From assembly GCA_963834365.1 (NCBI GenBank), contig CAWIBS010000024.1, positions 87,658 through 151,657 of the forward strand: 64,000 nucleotides of DNA, read 5' to 3'. The DNA is from CAWJAP01 sp963834365. GTDB taxonomy: Bacteria > Acidobacteriota > Vicinamibacteria > Vicinamibacterales > Vicinamibacteraceae. A program made the position numbers and the translations under genes. Shown here one piece after another: positions 28,131-37,392 of this stretch (positions are counted from its first letter, which is position 1; each line of letters opens with the position of its first letter). The notes under the pieces are model-generated. The model ran no database searches. It was not told the origin of the DNA and saw only the letters and a list, made by a program, of their open reading frames with translations.

Positions 28131-30584
28131 TCATTGCTCGCGCATCGAGAGCAGCGGATCGATGCCGATCACCCGACGGGCCGCGAGGTACGCCGCCAGC
28201 AGGGCGGTGGTCCCGAGCAGGCCGACGGCGGCGGTGAACGCGAGCGTGTCGAGCGGAGGCACCTGGAACAGCAGCGCCGAGATCCGGTCCGCGGCCGCCA
28301 GGGAGAGCACGACGCCGATCACGACTCCCGCAATGGCGAACCTCGCCTCCCTGCCACAGCACCATCCGGAGGATCGCGCCATGCCCCGCGCCGACGGCGA
28401 GCCGCAGCGCGAGCTCGGGCGCCCGCTGATCGACGGACTGCGCGACCTGGGCGAACAGGCCCGCCGCCGCGAGGACGGCGCCGAGCAGGGCCAGCCCCAC
28501 CAGCAGGGTCATGCTGAATCGCCATGGGGCGACCGCGTCGGCCACCGCCCGATCCATCGTGTCGGCCGACGCCACCAGCGTGCGTGGCGTCATCCCGCCG
28601 ATCGCCGCGTGCACCGATCGGGCGACCGACGCCGGATCACCGGTCGTCCGGATCATCAGGTGCCTGACGCGATGCTGCGTCTGCGTCGCCGGCATGTAGA
28701 GATCGAACCGGCCATCGTCGATGCCGCGATAGCGGACGTCCGCGACGACTCCGATCACCGTTTGCGTCGGATACGTGCCCTCCGCGGTGACGCCGGACGC
28801 CACCGAGAGGCGCTTGCCGACGGGATCGCTCCCCGGCCACAGGCGACGGGCCGTGCTCTCGCTCACGATCGCCACGCCCGGCGCGTCCGGCGAGTCGCGC
28901 CGGGTGAAGAATCGGCCGCGGCGCAGGCCGATTCGCATGGCTTCGAAGTAGCCGTCCGTCACCGCCTGGAAGTTCAGCACCACGTTGTGCTTCCAGGTCT
29001 CGGGGTCGTTGAGGCGCTGGCCTTCCAGCAGGTACCCCGAATCGACGACGCCGAACCGGGCAGCCGCCAGCGGCCGCTGGTAGACGGCGCCAACGGCCTC
29101 GACCGCCGGCAGCGCGGCAATGCGATCGAGGATGGCGTCGTACGCCTGCCGGTACTCGGCGGCCGTCTGGACCTGCGGCGCGACGTCCAGGGTGAGAACG
29201 CGCGCCGGCTGGAATCCAAGGTCGATCCGGCGAAGCTGATCGAAGCTGCGCACGAGAAGCCCGGCGCCGGTCAGCAGGACCGTCGCGAACGCGATCTGCA
29301 CGGCCGTCAGCAGGCCGCGGCCGAGGACCGCTCGCCGCGTGACGCCGCCCCGCGCCCGCACGATGGTTTCCCAGGACCGACGCGCCGACACCTGCAGCGC
29401 GGGGACGATGGCACACAGCAGCGTGGTCACGACGACCAGGCCGAGGGCGAAGGCGAGGACGGAGAGGTCGATACGCGCGTGCTCGAGGCGCGGCAGCGAT
29501 GACGGGGCCATCGCCAGCAGCGGCCGGAGGCCGATCCACGCCAGGCCCACGCCGAGCACGCCGGAGACCGCGGAGACGAGCGCCATCTCGACGATCCATT
29601 CACCCAGGACGCGCGCACGGCTTGCGCCCAGGGCCGACTTGATGGCGAACGCGCGCGTCAGCGTGGCGGCGCGCGCCAGCACCAGCCCCGAGACGTTCGC
29701 GCAGGCGATGAGCAGCACGAAGCAGACCATCGCGAACAGCAGGATGAGCCCGTGACGCGTCGGCCCGAAGATGTCGTCGAGCAGCGGCGTCACCGTCACG
29801 GCCGATCCGCTGAGCGCAGTCAGCATCGACTCCGGCAGCCTGCGGGCGATGACGTCGAGCTCCACTCGAGCCTCCTCCGCCGACACGCCGGGCGCGAGCC
29901 GTCCGAGGATCGTGAGCAGGCCGTAGTAGCGGGCCTCGAGCGGGTCGACCTCTCCCGCCGGCGAGGCGAGGGCGGGCACCACCGGAGTCCAGGCCTCCGC
30001 GCCGAGCGGGTAGGCGAACTCCGGAGGCATCACGCCGACGATCGTGTAGGACTGATCGCCGACGAGCAGCCGGGTGCCGACGACGTGGTCGTCGGCGCTG
30101 AAGCTGCTGGCGCCAGAGCCGGTCGCCGAGGACGAGCACGCGCTCCGCATTCCGGACATCGTCGTTCGGCTGGAGCACTCGGCCGAGATGGGAGCCCGTG
30201 CCGAGGAGCCCGAAGAACGAGGCCGAGACGAGGGCGGTCTTGAACCGGACCAGCTGCCCGCCGCGCTCGATCACGAGGTTGCGGTTGTCCGAGCTCATCG
30301 CCGCCAGCGCGTCGAACGACCGGCTCTGGGTCCGCCAGTCGAGGAAGTTCCTGTACGAGACTTCCTTGATGGTCTGTCCCTTGCCGGCGGCCGTCTTCCG
30401 ACATCACCACGACGCGGCCGGGATCGCGGATCGGCAAGGGACGCAGCAGGACCGCGCTGACGGTACTGAAGACGGCGACGTTGGCCGCCACTGCCAGCGT
30501 CAGCGTGCCGACGACGACCACCGTGAACAGTGGCGCGTTGCGCAGCCGGCGTATCGCGAATCGGAGATCCTGCCAGAAAGCCAT
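28131..30584 (-). CDS. ADOP-type FtsX/MacB-like permease (three apparent frameshifts)
   Basis: With one extra base removed near 30388, 30106 and 28349 the gene encodes 816 residues from ATG 30584 (MAFWQDLRFAIRRLRNAPLF). TM1 is VVVVGTLTLAVAANVAVFST. The MacB-like region reads FLDWRTQSRSFDALAAMSSD, LVSASFFGLLGTGSHLGR, VLVLGDRLWRQ and IVGVMPPEFAYP. The first FtsX block includes FVLLIACANVSGLVLARAAT and IKSALGASRARVLGEWIVEM. The second periplasmic domain is DGYFEAMRIGLRRGRFF, and the protein ends IGIDPLLSMREQ. Convergent with the kinase gene on its left (61 bp apart). No ATPase or PadR gene adjoins it. It is the fourth permease locus of this family in the window. Confidence 0.85.
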
Positions 30585-30836
30585 CCGGGAACTTCTCGGG
30601 GATGTGCGGCCGCAGCCGGTGCATGCATTCTGCACCGGATTTGCTGCCTCTGGCGCTCTTCACGCCCCGCGAGCTTCGGTCCCTCAGGTGGAGCAGGCCG
30701 GCGTTCGCCACCGCTCGCGCCGGGAATTTTCTCTGAGTGTTTTCGGCCCGCCGCGAAGACTTCCTGACGTCGCCTCCCGCAGCATGAACGGACGGCCCCC
30801 GAGGGCCTGATGGATGCGGCTGTTCGAGGAGGTTAG

Positions 30837-32762
30837 ATGAAGAGAACGCTCATCGCGATCGTCGGCGCCCTGCTGGCATTGAGTCTGCCAGCGGGGCCGC
30901 CACCCGGCCTCGTGTCTTCGGCGGGAGAGACCTATCCCTTCCTGGAGTTCGTGAACGGTCTGTTGTCGCCGGTCCTTGCAGCTCAGACTGAGCGCGGAAG
31001 GCCACCAACGGTGGCTCCTCCCCAGGAGAGCCCGCGCGCGCTGGACGGCCTCCGATATCCCGCGCACTACATCGTCGTCGAAGCATCCGGCGACGAGCCG
31101 ATCCGCGTCGTCCACTACCAGCGCGTCATGTTGTCCGGACAGCCCGAGTCGCTGAGCGACACGGAGCTCGCCACGCGCGCCACGTCGTTGCGCGGGCGTC
31201 AGACCCACACGGCATCGGTTCGACTCCTGGACAGGTCCGGGCGGGTCGCGCATCAGGCCCTGGCAACGATTCCACGCTGGCAGCGCACCGAAACTGTGCG
31301 TCCGGAGTCGGATCCCGCTGCGAGGGCCACGGGCTCGCGGATGGAGGGTCACTTCAAGCCTCTCATCACCGCGACGTTCGTCGTGCGCGTCCCCGTGCTC
31401 GAGGGCGCGTCACGTCTCGAGATCAGGCGCGACGTCGGGCGCGACGGGAGTCGCGTCGCCGCGGTGGAGGCGCCCGCCACCGAGCTCGACCTCGACGCGC
31501 TCGCCAGCGAGTTCGGCTCGTCGGTGGCGGCGCTCCAGGCCGCGCCGTCCGCGCTCGTGGAGACGATCCGCAACAACGGGCCGTCGGCCAACCGGCTGGA
31601 CATCCTGTACGTCGGGGAGGGCTACCCCAGCGGCGACCTCTCGTGGTTCCGCTCCGATACCAGCGCCTTTGCCGCGGGCTTCGTGTCGGGATCCCCGATG
31701 TTCGAGTATGCCCAGCACTTCAACCTGTGGCGCCTCCACGTCCCCTCGGCCGAGCGCGGCGCCGATCGCCCGTCGTGCCCGGGCGACGCTGCCGAGGCAG
31801 CTGGACAGGACACGAACACGTTCGTCAATACCGCCTTCGATGCGACGTACTGCTCGGGCGGCGCCACGTGGCGCCTGTTGACGGTGGACGTGGGCAAGGT
31901 GCTGCAGGCAGCCGCGGCGTGTCCCGACTGGGACGAGATCATCGTCGTGGTGCAGAGTCCGATTCGCGGCGGGTCGGGCGGTTCGGTCCCCGTCACGTCG
32001 CTCAACCCCGGCTACGTCATCGACGCGGACATCATCGGCGTGATGCTGCACGAGTTCGGCCACTCGTTCGCCAATCTCGCCGACGAGTACACCAGACACG
32101 AGGAGAACGACCCGTGCTCGGACATCAATGCGGACCTCAGCGACCAATGCGGGCCGAACGTCACCGACGAGACGCGTGCCACGCACATCAAGTGGAGACG
32201 CTGGTTTCTGCCCGGAACGCCGATCCCGACCCTTGGTCCACTTGCAGGCGCGCGCAACGCCGGCCTGTGGGAAGGGGCGCGGTACCTGACCAATGACATG
32301 TACCGGCAGTGTTTCGACGGAAGGATGAACACCGCCACTCAGCCCTTCTGTCGTGTCGATGCCGAAGCCATCCTGCTCAAGCTGTACGCCGGTGGCTGGG
32401 GCACGCCGGCGGCCGGCATCTACACGATCGAGCCCGGCACCAAGTCCCCGGCCGGCTCGCAAGTCGGCGTCAACCCCGGCGTGACCCGCCGCCTGCAGGC
32501 CCGGGTGTTCGGTCCGGTCATGGGCGGGAGCCTCAAGGTGCAGTGGTTCGTGAACAACCTCCTCTTCGCCGAGACCACCGCGGCATCCGGGGCGCTCGTC
32601 TACTACGACTTCGTCGAGTACGACCCGGGCCGCTCGTGGACCATCACCCTCAAGGTGACGGACCAGTCGTCCCAGATCCACTCGACGCTGCGCAACACGA
32701 CCCTGAGTCAGACGTCGTGGACGGTGAGGGTCAACGGGCTGTGCACTGACTGTACGTTTTGA
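30837..32762 (+). CDS. Secreted IgA peptidase M64-family metalloprotease
   Basis: An intact 641-residue protein. ATG 30837 has GAGGAGG 5 nt upstream and a signal peptide (MKRTLIAIVGALLALSLPAG). A propeptide-like region comes first, then the M64 domain: NRLDILYVGEGYPSGDLSWF, FEYAQHFNLWRLHVPSAERG and the zinc motif HEFGHSFANLADEY (two histidines and the catalytic glutamate). A beta-sandwich C-terminal domain (VTRRLQARVFGPVMGGSLKV) may bind substrate or the cell surface. It acts outside the cytoplasm on proteins or peptides. Convergent with the large repeat-protein gene; the stop codons overlap unless that gene has a frameshift near its 3' end. Confidence 0.9.
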   Translation: MKRTLIAIVGALLALSLPAGPPPGLVSSAGETYPFLEFVNGLLSPVLAAQTERGRPPTVAPPQESPRALDGLRYPAHYIVVEASGDEPIRVVHYQRVMLSGQPESLSDTELATRATSLRGRQTHTASVRLLDRSGRVAHQALATIPRWQRTETVRPESDPAARATGSRMEGHFKPLITATFVVRVPVLEGASRLEIRRDVGRDGSRVAAVEAPATELDLDALASEFGSSVAALQAAPSALVETIRNNGPSANRLDILYVGEGYPSGDLSWFRSDTSAFAAGFVSGSPMFEYAQHFNLWRLHVPSAERGADRPSCPGDAAEAAGQDTNTFVNTAFDATYCSGGATWRLLTVDVGKVLQAAAACPDWDEIIVVVQSPIRGGSGGSVPVTSLNPGYVIDADIIGVMLHEFGHSFANLADEYTRHEENDPCSDINADLSDQCGPNVTDETRATHIKWRRWFLPGTPIPTLGPLAGARNAGLWEGARYLTNDMYRQCFDGRMNTATQPFCRVDAEAILLKLYAGGWGTPAAGIYTIEPGTKSPAGSQVGVNPGVTRRLQARVFGPVMGGSLKVQWFVNNLLFAETTAASGALVYYDFVEYDPGRSWTITLKVTDQSSQIHSTLRNTTLSQTSWTVRVNGLCTDCTF

Positions 32763-35700
32763 GCCGGCGTCAACACGCGGCGAACGATCGGTCGGTCCGC
32801 GTTGCCGTCGACTTCAGTTCGGCTGACCGTCAATCCTGGCGGTCGGCCGAACCGCCGTGCCCACCGCGCCGGGCCCGGGCGTGGCTGCCCGTGAACGAGT
32901 TCACCACGAAGCCGGTTCGCCACTGGGTGACGAGTTGAGTATGGCGGGCCGAGGTCCGCGCCGACGGTGACCGCGTAGTCCTCGACCTCGGCGTCGGCGG
33001 CCTCGCCGGTGGACGTCCCGACGCCGCCCGAGCTCAGCCAAAAGCCCGCGGAGGTGAGCGCTTCGACCGCGGTGCCGTCGCTCGCGCCGGCCTCACCGAC
33101 GCCGGTGCCCCGGGCGAGCGTGACACCAGACTCGCAGGTAGTGGTGGTGATGTTCAGCGTCCAGGAATCGAGTGAACCGCCATCACCGGCCAAATCGTCT
33201 GAAATCGTGATCGTCCATGTCCCGTTCGGGTCTTCTCCGATAAACGCTGCCAACGCTTCTTCCGGGACCAGCGGAGAAGCGGTTGTGAGATTGACGTAGG
33301 CGTTATCGGTCACGAGCCCGTTGTTCGTCGTATAGGGAACCTGGCCCGCTGGATTGGCATCGTCATCCCAGAGCGTGCCATTGAACACATTGTCATTGCC
33401 CGCGCCATTGTCCGTCGTCAAGGTCACGACGGTTCCCGCAGGCGACGTGATGGTGATGTCGAGGTCGGCTGCAAACGTGTGCGTCAGATTGGTCTGCAGC
33501 GTCAGCTTGCCGAGCTGAGTGCCCGCGCCCGCGACACTGAGAGTGGACGTGACGACAGCGGGGCCGGTTGGAATCGCCGTTGGCGTGCTGTTGGTGAACG
33601 ACGTCGTGGTCTCTGTGGGCGCTGATGGCAGCGTGCAGAGATTGAGCGACCACGAATCGAGGGACCCGCCATCGCCGGCGAGATCGTCCGAGATCGTCAC
33701 GGTCCAGGTGCCGTTCGGATTTTCTCCATTGAACGCCGCAAGCGCGTCTTCGGGAGCGAGCGGAGACGCGAGCGTGAGATTGCCGTAGGCGTGATCTGTG
33801 ACGAGCCCGTTGTTCGTCGTATAAGGAACCTGACCCGCAGGATTGGCATCGTCATCCCAGACCGTGCCATTGAACACGTTGTCATTGCCCGCGCCATTGT
33901 CCGTCGTCAAGGTCACGACGGTTCCCGCAGGCGACGTAATCGTGATATCGAGGTCGGCTGCGAACGTGTGAGTGATGAACGAAGTCAGGTTGACATCGGT
34001 CAAGACCGGCCCCGCACCCGTGACAGCGAGAGTGGATGTGACGACACCCGGGCCTGTAGGAATGGCCACCGGTGTCGTGTTCGTAAATGTGCTTGGAGTG
34101 CACACGCACGGGCCTGGGGGGACGTCGGTGACGGCGATGGTGAAGGGCGCCGCGGTCGGCAGAATGCCATCGGTCGCGACCACCGTGATGCTATGGCTTG
34201 TCGCGAGTTCGAAGTCGAGCAGCGCGCCGTTGGCGACCGACACGACGCCCGTAACAGCATCGATCTGGAACCTGCCGCCCGCGTTGTCGGACAGGCTGTA
34301 GGTCACGATGTCGAGGTCGGGATCGATCGTGCTCGCCCGGATCCCGACGAGGGTGCCGTTTGGCGAGTTCTCCGCGGCGGCGTTGGCCGCGGCGTCGATG
34401 TCGGTGAGCGGCCCCGGCGCATCGTTCACCGGCGTGACCGCGATCGTGACGCTCTGGGGCGCGGAGGTGTCCACGCCGCCGTTGGCCGTGCCGCCGTTGT
34501 CCATGAGCACGAGGGTGATCGTCGCGGAGCCGTTGACGTTGGCAGCCGGCGTGTAGGTCAGGGTCCCGGTCGGGGTGACCTGCGGCGCGAGGCTGAAGAG
34601 CGCCGGGTTGGTGTTCCCCGTGACCACGAACGTCACGATCTGCCCGGCCTCGTGGGGCGGGCCGGGGCTGATCGCGGTCGCCCACGGCGTCGACTGCGGG
34701 CCGGCATCCTCGAGCACGACCTGGTTGGGGACCGGCCGTGAACGACGGTGCCTGGTTCGGCCCCGCCAGGATCGACAGCGAGAGCGGCACCGATCCTGTG
34801 CAGCTGTTCGCGTCGGTCGCCGTCACCGTGAAGCTGAACGGGCCAGACGCGGTCGGCACCCCGGCAAGCAACCCGGCGGCCGAGAGCGTCATCCCGCTCG
34901 GCAGCGCGCCGGCCGTGAGGCTCCACGTTACCGGCGCCGTCCCGCCCGTCTGCGTGAACTGGACCGACGCGTAGTCGACGTTGATCGTGCCGCCCGGCAC
35001 CGTCGTCGGGCTCACCGTGATCGTCGTGCAGGCGGACGTCGTGAACGGCACCGTGACATCCGCCGCCAGCGTATCGGGCGGATCGATCGTGTCCACATCC
35101 GTGACCTGACTGGCGACGATGCGCAGCGTGCAGGCGGTGTTGAGGGGCAGGTCGACCGACGGGTCGAGCGTGAACGTCGCCGCCGGACTCGGGGTGAGAT
35201 TCGTGAGCGCGACCGGCGTGCCCGTGGGGCACTCGAGCACGAACGCGCCCGCGCCGACGTGACAGGCTCGCTGAACGTCACCGTCAGGTTCGCGTCGATG
35301 GCCATGCCGGTCGCATTCGCCGCCGGCGTCGTGCTGGTGACGGACGGCGCGGTGTCGCCGGGGGCTGCCGGAGGCACCGGGATGGCGGGCGCGGCACCGC
35401 CGCCGGAGAACGGGACGCCGTTCACCGAGCGATACCGTGCGTAGTCCACCGCGAGCGGGACGCCCGGCGTGCCGAGGCTGTCGACGATCACGCTGAAGCG
35501 CGCCTCGGTCAGCCCGAACAGCCGGCCGACATTGACGGTCAGGCGTTCGCCCGGGCCAATCGGCAGCTCCTGCGTGGACGCGGCGCCCGTGTCGGGGATG
35601 AGGGTCAGCGCGCACCTGGCCCGGCGTCGTCGTCGTGTTGCCGATGAGCACGTAGGTCTGCTCGCGGGTCTCGCCGCCGTCCCGGCCTTCGGGCACCGCC

Positions 35701-37007
35701 CACGACACCGCGGACGTCGTGTTGCCGGGCGCGGTGTGGCCCTCGTACCATGGCCAGTCCGGCCACCACATCGCGCGCTCGCCGAGGATCGGCTGCGTCG
35801 AGGACACCGTGAACCAGACCGGGCCAGTGGCCAACGCCGCCAGCGCCGGATCCGACGCCGCCTCGCCGTTGAAGTACACCGTCCGTCGTCCTTCGGCCGG
35901 CACCTCGTACGCTTTCGAGGCGGTCGAGCCGTCGCTCAGGTGATAGGTCACCGTCGCGGTCGCCGCCGTCGTCCCCGGATTCAGCAGCGCGAGGAAGGCA
36001 TGGAAGAAGGGCCCGGTCGCCCCTTCGCCGAAGTACCATTGCGTCGACAACTGCGACGACCCCGCCGAGGCCGACCCGCCGCCGAGCGTGCCGCCGGCAT
36101 TCACGTACATCGCCCGTTCGGCAAAGATCGGCGCGTCCGAGGTGACAATCGCGCCCACGGACGCCACGGCCAGCGCGGGGTCCTCGCCGTTGACGAAGAC
36201 CGTCGTCCGGCTCTGCGGCGGGAGCGTGCGCGTCGTCGTCAGCGGCGGCCCGCCTTCGGTGAGATACCGCACGGTCACCGTGGCGGGGGTCGTCCCCGGG
36301 TTCTGGAACAGGTAGTAGAGGAGGAACGGGCCGGTCGCGCCTTCGGCGAAGTACCAGGTCGTCGCCGGCGCCGGCGAGCCGCTGTCGAGCGAGGCGCCGA
36401 TCCCGCTCGTGCCCCAGGTCATCGATCGATCCGCGGCCACCGGCACATCGGATTCGACGATGATGGCCACGGCGGCCGACACGCCGAGCACGGTGTTGAT
36501 GGACACCGATTGCCGCTGGCGCGGCGCCAGCGTGAGCTGATGCGAGACGACGCCCCCGCCCTCGCTCAGCAGGGCGAGCGCGACGTGCGCCGTCTCGGTC
36601 GTGCTCAGGTTGAGCACCGCCACCGACGTCTCGAAGAAGCCCGTGGATCCTTCGGCGAAATAGCGCACGTGCCGGCCCACGGGATGCCGCCGCGCGGCAA
36701 ACTCCTGCGCGTTCGTGAGGCCATCGTTATCGGGATCGCCAGTGGCGTCGCCCGGGTCGTTCGGATTGAGCCCGAAGAACGTCTCCCACGCGTCCGGCAT
36801 CGTGTCGCCGTCGGTGTCCGTCTCCTGGGCTGCCGCCGCATGCAGGAGCGAGGCCGCTGACGGCCCCCCCGCGATCCACACCAGGCCGGCGGCCGCGGCG
36901 AGCAGCGCCACGCCGGACGTCCACGACCCGAGACGGCGTCTCATGTGCGAGAGACCTGCTGCCCAGATCTGGCCCAGCGCAGTCGCGAAGCGTGCGGCGT
37001 GTCTCAT
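32708..37007 (-). CDS. Large secreted repeat protein: TSP3-like, DUF5719-like, Ig/putative cadherin, two P-domains, GEVED (three apparent frameshifts)
   Basis: Corrected near 35612, 35260 and 34730, the gene encodes about 1430 residues from ATG 37007. Order: signal anchor (SGVALLAAAAGLVWIAGGPS); a calcium-binding TSP3-like segment (DTDGDTMPDAWETFFGLNPN); four or so DUF5719-like units (WYFAEGATGPFLLYYLFQNP); Ig-like and putative-Ig domains (SACTTITVSPTTVPGG, GALPSGMTLSAAGLLAGVP); a cadherin-like segment (AENSPNGTLVGI); two near-identical proprotein-convertase P-like domains; and a GEVED-like end (AEVEDYAVTVGAD). It is probably an extracellular adhesin or matrix protein. The last 90 or so residues are doubtful: a further shift near 32938 would end the gene at 32830 and remove the overlap with the M64 gene. 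Confidence 0.78.
33108..34087 (-). repeat. Tandem 489-bp duplication of a P-domain inside the large secreted protein
   Basis: Two in-frame copies of a domain of about 163 residues lie side by side. Shared segments include HTFAADLDITITSPAGTVVT, LTTDNGAGNDNVFNGT, DDDANPAGQVPYTTNNGLV and NGTWT.TISDDLAGDGGSLD. The DNA from about 33320 and about 33809 is nearly identical for well over 100 bp, at a period of 489 bp. This suggests a recent duplication or gene conversion. Confidence 0.8.
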
Positions 37008-37392
37008 TGATCATCTCCGAAGCGGTAAGGCGAACGTCGCGAGGTCAGCGCGGCGCACGCGGCGCGGCAAGGAGGGGCCCGCGCCGGGTGACATCCCGTT
37101 GCGTCTGTAGACCAGTCGCGACGGGCCACAGGACGGCTCCGCATGTTTCTGAGATGCCCTCTGTCCGGGAGACGTTAGAAGCAAGCGGCGCGTGACGGAA
37201 GAGAGGCTACCACACGATCTGTGTGTGGCCGAACGCACGTTCGACCGTGCGTTACCACATAGGTGGAGATGGAGGGGACGGAGTGAACGGCTTGAACACG
37301 GAGATGAGAATGAAGCGGCTGGCTGTCCTCGAGTGATTGCGTGTGGCTCCACAACGGATGAGACGGATCGAGGCGCAAAGGAGGAGGATGCA
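37008..37392. other. Divergent promoter region between the large repeat protein and the glycosidase
   Basis: About 385 bp without a gene. It holds two neighbouring inverted repeats (37210-37253) and, at its right end, a strong AGGAGG ribosome binding site (37382-37387). Reading frames that cross it lack signal peptides and coding bias. Nothing else is evident. Confidence 0.55.
37210..37253. promoter_or_regulatory. Paired inverted repeats upstream of the glycosidase, candidate operators
   Basis: CCACAC-GATCTGT-GTGTGG (about 37210-37228) is followed by AACGCACG-TTCGAC-CGTGCGTT (37232-37253), with perfect 6- and 8-bp arms. They lie 140-180 bp before the glycosidase start. There is no T-run, so regulator binding is more likely than termination. 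No regulator gene adjoins. Confidence 0.45.

Noticed and set aside
31410..32681. 423-codon minus-strand frame opposite the M64 peptidase
   Set aside because: The sense frame has the zinc motif and signal peptide; the antisense frame is a shadow.
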